Assembly (NCBI GenBank): GCA_016196825.1
Contig: JACPWY010000058.1
Coordinates: forward strand, 1 to 64,000
Direction: 5' to 3'
DNA: 64,000 bases
DNA from: Deltaproteobacteria bacterium
Lineage (GTDB): Bacteria > Bdellovibrionota > FAC87 > UBA2466
Shown here piece after piece: positions 51,683 to 60,768 of the stretch; position 1 is the stretch's first letter, and every line of letters begins with the position of its first letter. The notes beneath the pieces are model-generated. The model saw only the letters and a list, made by a program, of their open reading frames with translations. It did not search any database and was not told the DNA's origin. A program made the position numbers and the translations under genes.

Positions 51683-52054
51683 ATGCACTCCAATTCTTTG
51701 GGCCTGTCCGAGCGGCTTCAACGATCCGACCTCGATCTTGCGGAGAACGACCTGGGCTCTCTCATGGGAAGCAGCACCGGCGGAGCCGAGTATACAACAG
51801 TCACAGGCGGGTGGGCCGGAACCGACGACGCCACCTCCACGGCCCCCAGTGATCAAATAGGCATCCCCTCCGCCGAGGATGAGAAACCCGTTGCGATGAT
51901 TGCCCGGGATATCGATGAGACGATCTGGATGGATGACGCCGAACAGATCGATCATCTCGAAGAGGTCGATGAGGTGATGGAACAAAGCGATCGTCGCGAT
52001 CGCGGACGCCAAGTGCAACAATCGTTGCGAATCAAGAACACGCTGAAGAAATAA
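51683..52054 (+). CDS. Small acidic protein, unknown
   Basis: 123 residues, ATG at 51683 with AAGGGAAG upstream. The middle is Gly/Thr/Ser-rich and probably disordered (SSTGGAEYTTVTGGWAGTDD), followed by an acidic helical end (MIARDIDETIWMDDAEQIDHLEEVDEVMEQ). A functional link with the preceding 85-residue gene is likely from spacing. No known family is seen. The open frame on the other strand (51599-52021) has no start signal. Confidence 0.45.
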   Translation: MHSNSLGLSERLQRSDLDLAENDLGSLMGSSTGGAEYTTVTGGWAGTDDATSTAPSDQIGIPSAEDEKPVAMIARDIDETIWMDDAEQIDHLEEVDEVMEQSDRRDRGRQVQQSLRIKNTLKK

Positions 52055-52340
52055 TCTGCGAATTCAGGCTGTCAAAGATTGGCACGCATTCTGCAATTTA
52101 GAATGAGTGAACTCTGAAGTAAGTTAGGCGGATTGGTAAGGGGATGGTCATGACAGGCAAATCTAAGAACCCAATGCTCATTATGAGCCGGCCCGATCTG
52201 TATGGGGTCGGGGTGAAATCGAGAGTTGCCGTCAGTGATTTTCGTGGCCATTCCCTTTCCGATCTGTACTACTTCATAATGGTTGCCTGCATCACTTCCG
52301 GCGCTTATCTGCTGTTGCGTTAGGACAAGCATCGCGTCTT

Positions 52341-52718
52341 TTATTTCTGGATTACCTCAATCTGATAGCCATCCGGATCCTCCACAAACGCGATCACACT
52401 CTTACCGTGTTTCATAGGCCCCGGCGCCCGCGTCACCTTGCCGCCCAACTGAGCGATCAATTCACAGGCTTTATATATATTCTCCGCCGCCAGAGCCACG
52501 TGACCAAAGCCGGTGCCGATCTCATAGCGCTCCACTCCCCAGTTGTACGTGAGTTCCAAGAAGGGCTCGCTCGTCTCGTCCGCTCCCAAAAACGCCAACG
52601 TAAATTTCCCATCGGGGTAATCGGTCCGACGCTGGAGTTTGAGCCCCAGAACCTCTGTGTAGAAACGGATAGAACGGTCAAGGTCACCCACCCGGATCAT
52701 GGTGTGAAGGTATTGCAT
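52341..52718 (-). CDS. gloA: Lactoylglutathione lyase (glyoxalase I)
   Basis: 125 residues, VOC fold with two beta-alpha-beta-beta-beta modules. [41 protein letters not shown] and [29 protein letters not shown], then [23 protein letters not shown], match bacterial GloA nearly throughout. The metal ligands expected in this family (His near the start, Glu in LELTYN, His in GHVALA, Glu in IEVIQ) are present. It converts the methylglyoxal-glutathione hemithioacetal to lactoylglutathione. Confidence 0.95.
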   Translation of the reverse strand: MQYLHTMIRVGDLDRSIRFYTEVLGLKLQRRTDYPDGKFTLAFLGADETSEPFLELTYNWGVERYEIGTGFGHVALAAENIYKACELIAQLGGKVTRAPGPMKHGKSVIAFVEDPDGYQIEVIQK

Positions 52719-52825
52719 CAGTTCTCCTCATTAGTAAGAGAGCCCGTTGTACCAGAGACGCTAGACTTGCGCTAAAGCAGTTTGAGGAGCTTGCGCTCGG
52801 ATGACCATGGGCGTATGGCAGGGAA

Positions 52826-53284
52826 ATGAAAAAGAAGTATCTCATTTTGATTGGCCTGTCCCTCCTCACAACTCCTTCCCTGCCGGCGACGCCGGCCGGC
52901 GAACGGCCGGCAATGCTAGCTAAGAAACTGATCTGCCGGTATGACAAAGAGCCCAATCGCGGCCCCGATGTCCTCTACACTCGCCTTGATGCGCTCAAGG
53001 GCGAGATCACCAAAGAAGGGGTCTCGTTGTTTGAATTGAATGCCGAAAATCAGAAAGAAGTTCGGAAAGATGAAGTGGCCTTTGATTGGTTGGGCAGTTA
53101 TTTTCGGGTCACCATTGGCGAAGAAACCTTCAACTACGATGTCTGGACCTGCGACTCCGAAGACCGCTTCTACAGCTTCCCGACCCAACAGCTTTTGGAC
53201 GGCCAAAAGACTATTCAGGGTTCGGTAGAGATCTCAATCCGCTCAGACAGCGAAACCCACAGCCTCACCTGCACAGCCCAATAA
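52826..53284 (+). CDS. Small secreted/periplasmic protein, unknown
   Basis: 152 residues with a signal peptide (MKKKYLILIGLSLLTTPSLPATPA). The mature part contains CRYDKEPNRGPD, FNYDVWTCDSEDRFYSFP and a final LTCTAQ, with three cysteines. It is beta-rich by composition. A GC-rich GCCGGC repeat sits at the signal cleavage region (52880-52910). No family is recognised. Confidence 0.6.
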   Translation: MKKKYLILIGLSLLTTPSLPATPAGERPAMLAKKLICRYDKEPNRGPDVLYTRLDALKGEITKEGVSLFELNAENQKEVRKDEVAFDWLGSYFRVTIGEETFNYDVWTCDSEDRFYSFPTQQLLDGQKTIQGSVEISIRSDSETHSLTCTAQ

Positions 53285-53308
53285 ACAACAGCTTGCGGGA
53301 CTAATCGA

Positions 53309-53884
53309 TTAATCCCTTAAGTAGTGGCAGCTGTAGCCGCCGGGATTCTTTGCGAGGTAGTTTTGGTGGTAGTCCTCGGCTTTGTAGAAGGGCTTGGCTG
53401 GGACTGTCTCGGTGACCACTGGGCGCTTCCATTTGCCGGATTGATTGACCTCCTCCTTCACCTTTTCGGCGGCCTTTTTTTGCGCTTCCGAGTGGTAGAA
53501 GATCGCCGAGCGGTATTGAGAGCCGACGTCGTTGCCCTGTCGATTGGCCGTGGTCGGATCATGCATTCGGAAAAAGAAGGTGAGGAGTTTCTCATACGAG
53601 AGCGTCTGGGGGTTAAAGACGACTTCAATCGCCTCTGCGTGGCCCGTGTCCCCCTTTTTCACCTGTTCATACGTGGCGTCCGGCACGATGCCGCCGGTGT
53701 AACCTACCGTAGTCTTCGTTACGCCGGGAATTTGACGAATGATCTCCTCCATCCCCCAAAAACACCCCCCAGCTAGAGTTGCGGTTTCCAACATCGTGAT
53801 CTCCTTCTTTTTTGCGACCTTCGCAAGGACGATTGAACAAAACACTAAAACCAGCGTCAAGTATATGAAGCGTCGAGTCAGCAC
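53309..53884 (-). CDS. msrA: Peptide methionine sulfoxide reductase A, exported form
   Basis: 191 residues. The N-terminal 20 residues form a signal peptide or anchor (FIYLTLVLVFCSIVLAKVA), so the enzyme probably acts in the periplasm. The catalytic Cys is in LAGGCFWGMEE, followed by VGYTGG, YEQVKKGDTGHAEAIEVVFNP, RQGNDVGSQYRSAIFYH and AEDYHQNYLAKNPGGYSCHY. These are hallmarks of MsrA, which repairs S-methionine sulfoxide. The C-terminal Cys in GYSCHY may be the resolving residue. Confidence 0.95.
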   Translation of the reverse strand: MLTRRFIYLTLVLVFCSIVLAKVAKKKEITMLETATLAGGCFWGMEEIIRQIPGVTKTTVGYTGGIVPDATYEQVKKGDTGHAEAIEVVFNPQTLSYEKLLTFFFRMHDPTTANRQGNDVGSQYRSAIFYHSEAQKKAAEKVKEEVNQSGKWKRPVVTETVPAKPFYKAEDYHQNYLAKNPGGYSCHYLRD

Positions 53885-53965
53885 CAGGCCCTCCCTCGAG
53901 ATTTATGATTGCCGATTGGTTCCTGGGATACTAAATTCATTTTGCGCAGTTTCTTGGGGGAGTTA

Positions 53966-54289
53966 ATGGACCATATATTCATGACATCCGACGATGTTGT
54001 TTATCGAAACGTCCAGGGTGAAACCGTCGTCGTTCACCTTGAGAGTGGTGAAATTTATCATTTCTCAGAGAACACCCGCGACTTTCTCGACCGTTTCAAG
54101 AACCCAACATCCCTCGACGATAATTCACCGGCGAAGATTCGAGAATTCTGCCAGCTTCTTCTGGAGAAGCAAATCCTCCGTGAATCTCAGAATCCGGTGG
54201 GCCGGATACCGGAAGGGTTTGATGATGATCTGTCGTTTCTGAGAAAAGACGATAAGACGATAGACGATATTGTGTTTTTGTGTCCGTAG
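53966..54289 (+). CDS. PqqD-family (RiPP recognition-like) protein
   Basis: ATG at 53966 with GGGGGAG upstream. 107 residues: winged-helix-like core VVYRNVQGETVVVHLESGEIYHFSENTRDFLDRF, then LLLEKQILRES. The 'v.....e.vl.l...g.iy.Ln..g..il..l' pattern is that of PqqD-type peptide chaperones, which bind precursor peptides in RiPP pathways. The C-terminal 30 residues are acidic (FDDDLSFLRKDDKTIDD). No radical SAM enzyme or precursor peptide is recognised nearby, so the client is unknown. Confidence 0.7.
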   Translation: MDHIFMTSDDVVYRNVQGETVVVHLESGEIYHFSENTRDFLDRFKNPTSLDDNSPAKIREFCQLLLEKQILRESQNPVGRIPEGFDDDLSFLRKDDKTIDDIVFLCP

Positions 54290-54375
54290 GGTAGGGCCTT
54301 CGTCCCTTGTTTCCTCGTAGCAACAAGTCCTCGCCTGGCCAGCGCGTACGCTGCATGTGCAATCTTGGGGAAAGC

Positions 54376-54405
54376 AAAAAAAAAACGGGGCCCGCTGGGC
54401 CCCGT
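54376..54405 (-). terminator. Rho-independent terminator of groESL
   Basis: Perfect 9-bp stem ACGGGGCCC (54385-54393) and GGGCCCCGT (54397-54405) with a 3-base loop. On the minus strand the stem is followed by about ten T residues (A-run 54376-54385). It lies 11 bases after the groEL stop codon. Confidence 0.92.
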
Positions 54406-54415
54406 TGATCAATCC

Positions 54416-56077
<1,662 letters not shown>

Positions 56078-56368
56078 TTATTTCCCGACAATGCCCAGAA
56101 CGTCTTCTTCTCTCATCATGAGAAGCTCTTCACCATCCACCTTGACCTCGTTCCCGCCATATTTCGAGAAGAGAATGCGATCCCCCTTCTTCACCTCGAG
56201 CGGAACGACCCGGCCGTCCTCGAGCAGCTTCCCGCTGCCCACAGCCACGATCTCCCCTTCCTGGGGCTTTTCCTTGGCCGAATCGGGAATGATGATCCCG
56301 CCCTTGGTCTTGGTCTCCTCCTCCAGGCGACGAACAATGATACGGTCACGTAAGGGTCGAATTTTCAT
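56078..56368 (-). CDS. groS: Co-chaperonin GroES (10 kDa)
   Basis: 96 residues: [45 protein letters not shown], including the mobile loop, then [37 protein letters not shown] strong ribosome-binding site (GGAGGAG) precedes the ATG. The gene lies only 43 bases after the thioredoxin-like gene, so part of its transcription may come from the cluster that begins at 58426; a heat-inducible promoter of its own is likely but not identified. Confidence 0.98.
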   Translation of the reverse strand: MKIRPLRDRIIVRRLEEETKTKGGIIIPDSAKEKPQEGEIVAVGSGKLLEDGRVVPLEVKKGDRILFSKYGGNEVKVDGEELLMMREEDVLGIVGK

Positions 56369-56411
56369 AGTCTCCTCCGAAAATTTTGAGTTCGTCTATT
56401 CATAGGTGGTG

Positions 56412-56774
56412 CTACGGAAAGGTCAAGGCCACGGGCTCAATTTTTTTTGCGCCGGTGCCTCTGAAGTCCCGGTCGGCCGGCACGGCCCGGATGCCGAAGT
56501 GCCGGGCAACGTCGATGTCGGTGTAGCACGGGGCCTTCACCCGGAAGTGGGCTATGATCTGCTCAGCACGACGCTGCTCGTCAAATGTCGCGATAAAGAC
56601 CGCGTTCTTCGGATACTTGGCGAGGTGATCTTGGCAATTCATACACCACGACGCAAAGAAGATGAGGTGAGCGTCCTTCCCAGTCAGCCTGTCTTTCAAA
56701 TCATCCCAGGTGATCGGCGGGCAACTCGCCGCCCAAACGGGCGCAGCCAACGTCAAGAGAAGCCCCCACCTCAC
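56412..56774 (-). CDS. Exported thioredoxin-like protein
   Basis: 120 residues with a signal peptide (MRWGLLLTLAAPVWAA). The active-site-like motif is FFASWCMNCQDHLA (CxxC in thioredoxin context), and a cis-Pro-like region appears as FGIRAVPADRDF. It is short for a thioredoxin, with a normal core and a shortened end. It overlaps the outer-membrane-protein gene by 4 bases. With two YtkA-like lipoproteins upstream, a role in periplasmic redox or metal-centre assembly is plausible. Confidence 0.7.
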   Translation of the reverse strand: MRWGLLLTLAAPVWAASCPPITWDDLKDRLTGKDAHLIFFASWCMNCQDHLAKYPKNAVFIATFDEQRRAEQIIAHFRVKAPCYTDIDVARHFGIRAVPADRDFRGTGAKKIEPVALTFP

Positions 56775-57682
56775 AGCACCCTCATATAGGCCAGGGCCAG
56801 GATATGGCTGTTCACACCGCCTCGGTTTTCAAAAAGGGCCGAGGTCTGGACGTAGGAGAGCCGGAGCCGATCGATCTCGGTCACGTCCCAATCCTGATTG
56901 AGGAAAACAGTGTGTGATAGGGATTCATTAACCGGAAGCGGGACCCCATCGAGAATCATCCCCGCCTTATCCTCCCTCACGATTCCAGCGCTCAATCTCA
57001 GGTGCGTGGCCCAATCATAGCCCCCAGTCACCGTTGACCGCAGTACGATTCCCGGCTCGAAATGGGCCCCTTTGATGGTGCGCGCGAGCGGTTGGGCGGC
57101 CGTGAATGCAAAGCCCATCTTTACAGGCCCATTACCCGACCAAACGTCGACCCCAAAACGAAGCTCGCTGAAGCCCGTCCCAAAGACATCCATCAATTCC
57201 TTCGGATCCTCACTGTCAAAAACCCCACGCGAAACGGCAAACTTGTAGCCCATGATGAGTTGAACTTGGGGCACCCAGCGGGGATCCACCAGAGTCGGCA
57301 GGAGGATCGTGTAGCGCAATGACAGGGAGGGATCCGCAAGGGCCGTCTCGGATCGCGTCTCATTCTGATTGCGAATCACGGGCACCGTCACCGTGGCAAA
57401 GAGATCTCTCCCCAGCCGCTCCCCGTAAGCCACAGTGGCCGAGCTCTTGAGAATCGGGCCGCCAGCTGTGACGAGCGAACCATCAAGCTCCACATTTTTG
57501 ATGCCGAAGGTATTGGACTGCCCGAGATAGAATTTGTGGGATTCGTTCGGATAGAGAATCAGCGGATCCTCGCCGCCACTGCCACAACTGGCGCACGCCA
57601 GAGCCAGCGCCGGGAGAAACGCGGCCCCTAAGAGCGCCTTAAGGCACTTCGACGGGGATAAGAGCTGTGTCCGTTTTTCCAT
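56771..57682 (-). CDS. Outer-membrane beta-barrel protein with N-terminal Cys cluster
   Basis: 303 residues. A signal peptide (LKALLGAAFLPALALA) is followed at once by CASCGSGGEDPLILYPNESHKFYLG, a short Cys-rich start reminiscent of transporter-like outer-membrane proteins found with copper genes. The rest is alternating beta strands (GRDLFATVTVPVI, LSLRYTILLP, VQLIMGYKFAV, LRLSYVQTSALF) ending in an aromatic-hydrophobic strand (ALAYMRVL). The start overlaps the upstream gene by 44 bases. Function unknown; the operon suggests metal or redox handling. Confidence 0.65.
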   Translation of the reverse strand: MEKRTQLLSPSKCLKALLGAAFLPALALACASCGSGGEDPLILYPNESHKFYLGQSNTFGIKNVELDGSLVTAGGPILKSSATVAYGERLGRDLFATVTVPVIRNQNETRSETALADPSLSLRYTILLPTLVDPRWVPQVQLIMGYKFAVSRGVFDSEDPKELMDVFGTGFSELRFGVDVWSGNGPVKMGFAFTAAQPLARTIKGAHFEPGIVLRSTVTGGYDWATHLRLSAGIVREDKAGMILDGVPLPVNESLSHTVFLNQDWDVTEIDRLRLSYVQTSALFENRGGVNSHILALAYMRVL

Positions 57683-58049
57683 TCACCTTCGCCGACAAGT
57701 GGATGACCCAAGCGCCACCCATCACAAAATAGATCCCTTCCACCCGAACGCTTTGGGAAGACTCGATGGTGATGACCTGATCGTCGGTGGAGGTGCCATG
57801 GCCGTGGGCCGGCATCTGGGGATCAATGGTGATTTCATCGGTGGTCGCGACCACGCCCTCCGCTGCGCTGAGGGACAGGCGAACTGAGCTGTAGTTTCTC
57901 GCCACGGGGCCCGTGAGCCAGGTCGGCGTCACCGAAAAGACCTTGTTCTCGGATTCAATGGCCCCCTTCAAGGGCTCAACTTTGGACAGCGGCGCCTTCG
58001 AACATTGAGCCAGGGCCAGAAGAGCCCCCAGAAAGAATAACCGCATCAT
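57639..58049 (-). CDS. YtkA-like lipoprotein, second of a pair
   Basis: 136 residues. Lipoprotein signal ALLALAQCSKAPL, with lipid-attachment Cys. The mature part has a beta-sandwich pattern with ITIDPQMPAHGHGTSTDDQ and VEGIYFVMGGAWVIHLSAKVNG, as in the YtkA/FixH-like domain, in which the H-G-H motif follows a Met. Met/His spacing suggests copper binding. It overlaps the upstream paralogue by 4 bases and the downstream barrel gene by 44 bases, so the four genes 58426 to 56412 form one tightly packed operon. Confidence 0.7.
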   Translation of the reverse strand: MMRLFFLGALLALAQCSKAPLSKVEPLKGAIESENKVFSVTPTWLTGPVARNYSSVRLSLSAAEGVVATTDEITIDPQMPAHGHGTSTDDQVITIESSQSVRVEGIYFVMGGAWVIHLSAKVNGKTDTALIPVEVP

Positions 58050-58426
58050 CTCACCGTCACCGAAACCGTTGCCTTATCGGCGCTCTCAAAGGCCAGGCGG
58101 AGATCCCAGGTGCCGGTCATCAGAAACTTGATCTTCTCAACCGTGGCGCAATCATTCGACACTTCATTAACGGCGGTGGGCAAGCTGCCGTGACCGTGCT
58201 CAGGCATCCAGAGCTCCAGTCCCTTCAAACGCTGACGCTCACCGTTGCAAACAAAAACTTTCTTAGACTCTTTGGTCACCGGTTTGCTCGGGATGCGAAT
58301 CACCACCGCGGCGCCCTTCGTGGTTTTACCCTTTAAGATAGTCTCCTTGTCCGACTGCGAATCACAGGTGCAGGCGGCGAAAGAGAAGGAACTGACAAAC
58401 AAAACGGAAAGAATAGTGCGATGCAT
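58046..58426 (-). CDS. YtkA-like secreted protein, first of a pair
   Basis: 126 residues. Signal peptide ending FAACTCDSQSDKET, possibly a lipoprotein (Cys at the AAC position). ELWMPEHGHGSLPTAV mirrors the MPAHGHG motif of the next gene, and KIKFLMTGTWDLRLAFES corresponds to its WVIHLSA strand. Extra cysteines (VFVCNGE, SNDCATVE) may form a disulphide. It is the first gene of the leftward operon, 42 bases after the anti-sigma gene, so ECF control of this operon is possible. Confidence 0.7.
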   Translation of the reverse strand: MHRTILSVLFVSSFSFAACTCDSQSDKETILKGKTTKGAAVVIRIPSKPVTKESKKVFVCNGERQRLKGLELWMPEHGHGSLPTAVNEVSNDCATVEKIKFLMTGTWDLRLAFESADKATVSVTVR

Positions 58427-58467
58427 AGCTCCTCCAGTCGATGAACGTCTCTTTTTGAGCTTCTATT

Positions 58468-59007
58468 TTATAAAGAGGACGCGGTGCGGGGGCAAGACCT
58501 AACTCCGAGCTTCATAACAAGTGATGCCGCACCAATGGCGCCGAGACCCCAGAGGGTGAGGTGCCCCAAAGTAGGAAGGGCGAGCGAACCGGTCGCCGTT
58601 CCGATTAGCATGAGAACGGCGATCGAGAGGGTGACGAGAAGAGTCATCTGCCAGAGGGCGGCCCGACGGGCCACACGCAGCTCATCGCGATTGAGAAGAA
58701 AACGAGCCATCAGGGACGTGATCCCCAGAAAGAGCCCGCCACACAGAAGCGAGCAGACCGAGTGGCCCCATCGGGCGAACAGGTGCATGAGCCCCATTCC
58801 GCCGATTGGACCGACACCGAACTGCGGACAGAAAAACAGCGTGACCGCACCCGAAAAGATGTGGATCCGAACCAGCTTCCCAAAGACTCGCCAGACCGAG
58901 GGGTAAATCGCCTGGTACACAAGCCTCTGCACCGTCTCACTCACGGCCAAAGACGGCGCCTCCTCGGGCGCCTGCAGGAAAAACTGAAATTCGTCGGTTC
59001 TGCTCAT
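58468..59007 (-). CDS. Membrane anti-sigma factor (NrsF-like)
   Basis: 179 residues. A cytoplasmic N-terminus of about 45 residues precedes four hydrophobic segments (about 48-65, 69-100, 115-135, 142-165), as in NrsF/DUF1109-type membrane anti-sigma factors, though it is shorter than the six-segment form. Cysteines in FFCPQF, SVCSLLCGG and VRSCPRT could sense metal or redox state; NrsF uses cysteines that way. It overlaps the ECF sigma gene by 4 bases, the normal pairing. Confidence 0.7.
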   Translation of the reverse strand: MSRTDEFQFFLQAPEEAPSLAVSETVQRLVYQAIYPSVWRVFGKLVRIHIFSGAVTLFFCPQFGVGPIGGMGLMHLFARWGHSVCSLLCGGLFLGITSLMARFLLNRDELRVARRAALWQMTLLVTLSIAVLMLIGTATGSLALPTLGHLTLWGLGAIGAASLVMKLGVRSCPRTASSL

Positions 59008-59519
59008 TCGACCTGTTCCTTTGGCGCAAAGAGATTTCGCAGCTGGGCCGTGATGCGACTCACCCGCTTGCGAATCGTCTGGGGCGAGGCCTTCAGCCGC
59101 ACCGAAATCTGCTCAAAGCTCAAGCCATCTCCATAGCGCAGCTGCAGAAGCTGCGCCTGTTCCAGCTGCAGCGATTCGAGGCTGAGATTCGCGAGCGGCT
59201 CGACCACCGGCTGAGCGGGGATGGCTTCAATGTCCGTATTACAAACCTCCTCCCGGCGGCGGCGCATCTCGTCTATGAGAACTGTCCGCGAGATGGTGAA
59301 AAGCCAGGGGGCAAGGGGCAGTGCCGCGTTGTATTGATGGCGGCTCTTATGCAGCCTGAGGAAGATCATCTGAAAGATCTCCTCCGCCCGCCCATGATCG
59401 GCCACCTTGCGACGCACGTACCCAAAGACTCTCTTATGGTAGCGTTCGTAAAGGAGGCAGAAAGCGTCATAATCCCCATCCTGGTATTGGGTCATGAGCT
59501 TTTCGTCGGAAGCCGGCAT
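59004..59519 (-). CDS. ECF-family RNA polymerase sigma factor
   Basis: 171 residues. Region 2: YDAFCLLYERYHKRVFGYVRRKV, EEIFQMIFLRLHKSRHQY and APWLFTISRTVLIDEMRRR. Region 4: QLEQAQLLQLRYGDGLSFEQISVRLKASPQTIRKRVSRITAQLRNLF. It directs polymerase to stress promoters and should be held inactive by the membrane protein encoded just downstream. It is divergent from the Cys-rich peptide gene, a likely target. A 20-bp palindrome lies in the shared upstream region. Confidence 0.93.
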   Translation of the reverse strand: MPASDEKLMTQYQDGDYDAFCLLYERYHKRVFGYVRRKVADHGRAEEIFQMIFLRLHKSRHQYNAALPLAPWLFTISRTVLIDEMRRRREEVCNTDIEAIPAQPVVEPLANLSLESLQLEQAQLLQLRYGDGLSFEQISVRLKASPQTIRKRVSRITAQLRNLFAPKEQVE

Positions 59520-59559
59520 TAACCAATACCCTACCCTCTTTTACGTACGGTCAGAATTA

Positions 59560-59579
59560 TTTTGTGACCGGTCACAAAA
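59560..59579. promoter_or_regulatory. 20-bp perfect palindrome between ECF sigma and Cys-rich peptide genes
   Basis: TTTTGTGACCGGTCACAAAA at 59560-59579 is its own reverse complement. TGTGA/TCACA half-sites resemble those of CRP/FNR-superfamily regulators, but the spacer is 4 bases and not the 6 of CRP. It lies 40 bases upstream of the ECF start codon and 70 bases upstream of the peptide gene, so one factor could control both. Confidence 0.65.
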
Positions 59580-59648
59580 CTATTGTGTTAGGGCGTACCC
59601 GCTTGTGAGGCTCCGAAACGGGCCTATAACCTATCTCAAGGAGAGAAA

Positions 59649-59879
59649 ATGAAGCTCTTATCCGCCGCCCTTTTGGGAATGGCACTTCTGGCGAGCCCGA
59701 TGTCGCTCGCTGGTGACAAATGTAATTGTTCCAAGGCGTGTCATGAGAAGTGCGCTTCGGGCGATGGCTCCAAGTGCAAGTGTAAGGACAAGTCCTGTGA
59801 CTGTAAGAACGGGAATTGTAAGCACGGAAAGTGTAATAAGACAGCGCCGGCGGCCGAAGAGGCCCCCAAGCCACAGTAA
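59649..59879 (+). CDS. Exported Cys-rich metallothionein-like peptide
   Basis: 76 residues; ATG at 59649 with AAGGAGAG upstream. Signal peptide MKLLSAALLGMALLASPMSLA, then a mature region with ten cysteines and two histidines in about 45 residues (CNCSKACHEKC, KCKCKDKSCDC, GNCKHGKC) and a Pro/Ala/Glu tail. The spacing is that of metal-binding peptides. Divergent ECF sigma and membrane anti-sigma genes recall metal-responsive Cys-peptide systems such as the bufferin/SigF-NrsF circuit, but no maturation genes (DUF692/DUF2063 type) are visible here. Confidence 0.8.
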   Translation: MKLLSAALLGMALLASPMSLAGDKCNCSKACHEKCASGDGSKCKCKDKSCDCKNGNCKHGKCNKTAPAAEEAPKPQ

Positions 59880-59921
59880 GGAATTAATTCCCGTTTGGTC
59901 ATCGACCAAATGGATTTCTTG

Positions 59922-60045
59922 GCGGCGGCCGGCCACTCCGGCCGCCCCAACCTCTCCTGCCTTCCTGGCAATGCCCCTGATAGAAAATCTGAGCCCCATG
60001 CATGGACGTTTACGTTCATGTTCACGTCTACGCATACGCCTATGG
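59922..60045. repeat. GC hairpin followed by a degenerate RYGTYYAY-type hexamer run
   Basis: GGCGGCCGG and CCGGCCGCC (about 59926-59950, 5-base loop) form a 9-bp stem that may end the Cys-rich peptide transcript, though no T-run follows. At 60002-60045 a degenerate tandem of about six-base units alternates as GTTTAC, GTTCAT, GTTCAC, GTCTAC, GCATAC. Translated in frame from ATG 60002 it gives an alternating V/Y/H pattern. No gene call is made. Confidence 0.4.
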
Positions 60046-60164
60046 CTTTTGGAAGGCGGTGCGGTTGACGTATGCTACCCGACTCAGTACGAACTCCCTT
60101 GTTGTCATAAAGGGGTTGTGGGGGAAGTCTCTGCGATTCCGTTTTTAACTGAAGGAGTATTTCC

Positions 60165-60686
60165 ATGAAGATGATGTCAATTGTAGCCTTGATGGCTGCT
60201 GGTTATGTGATGGCGGCCCCGGTGACCACCACGAGCGGAAGTTTCGCTCCTGGCCATATCGCTAACACCGTTTTGGCGATCGGTCCTGCCATCCAGATCC
60301 CGGGTGCGTCAAAGGCGTTGCCTGGTATTGAGTTTTCCGCTGTGACGGCGGCGGCTCCCAGCGTCCCACTGTATGTGGGAGTGGATGCGTCTTTCTTTTT
60401 TACAACCGATACGGCCAATAAGTTCGTCGGCTCGCTCCCGATCCTCGGAACGATGTACTACGAGTTCCAGACGGGCGGCGCTGTTCGTCCGAAGCTCGGT
60501 GTGTCCGCTGGCCCCGTGTTCGGGATTGGCGATAACCAGCAGAGCGCTCGGTTTGGCATGCTCGCCACTCCTGCACTCCACATTCGGATGGCCGAGACGG
60601 TCGGTATCACGATTGAGTCCAAGATCGGCGTGTTTGGTTCCGAGTTTGTGTACATGCCGCAAGTGGCTGCTCACTTCGCGATGTAA
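60165..60686 (+). CDS. Small outer-membrane beta-barrel-like protein
   Basis: 173 residues, GAAGGAG upstream of the ATG. Signal peptide MKMMSIVALMAAGYVMA. The mature part is Gly/Ala-rich with alternating strands: VPLYVGVDASFFF, GTMYYEFQTGG, PKLGVSAGPVFGIG, FGMLATPALHIRMA, VGITIESKIGVF. It ends in MPQVAAHFAM, close to the terminal aromatic signal of barrels. It resembles OmpA/OmpW-sized barrel proteins, but no family is certain. A strong terminator follows. Confidence 0.65.
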   Translation: MKMMSIVALMAAGYVMAAPVTTTSGSFAPGHIANTVLAIGPAIQIPGASKALPGIEFSAVTAAAPSVPLYVGVDASFFFTTDTANKFVGSLPILGTMYYEFQTGGAVRPKLGVSAGPVFGIGDNQQSARFGMLATPALHIRMAETVGITIESKIGVFGSEFVYMPQVAAHFAM

Positions 60687-60730
60687 TTCGATTTGATTGC
60701 GCCTTCCAGCGCGATCGATTCACTTCCAGA

Positions 60731-60768
60731 CCCGTCCTCAGCTTCGGCTGAGGGCGGGTTTGTTTTTT
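60731..60768 (+). terminator. Rho-independent terminator
   Basis: CCCGTCCTCAGC (60731-60742), a TTCG loop, and GCTGAGGGCGGG (60747-60758) pair over 12 positions with one G-T pair, followed by TTTGTTTTTT. It terminates the barrel-protein gene; the convergent protease gene ends at 60767 and may use the same stem. Confidence 0.92.

Noticed and set aside
52072-52332. 86-residue minus-strand frame after gloA
   Set aside because: No ribosome-binding site, no recognisable motif and a composition unlike the neighbouring genes.
56369-56411. CIRCE (HrcA operator) before groES
   Set aside because: No TTAGCACTC-N9-GAGTGCTAA or close match is visible in the gap.
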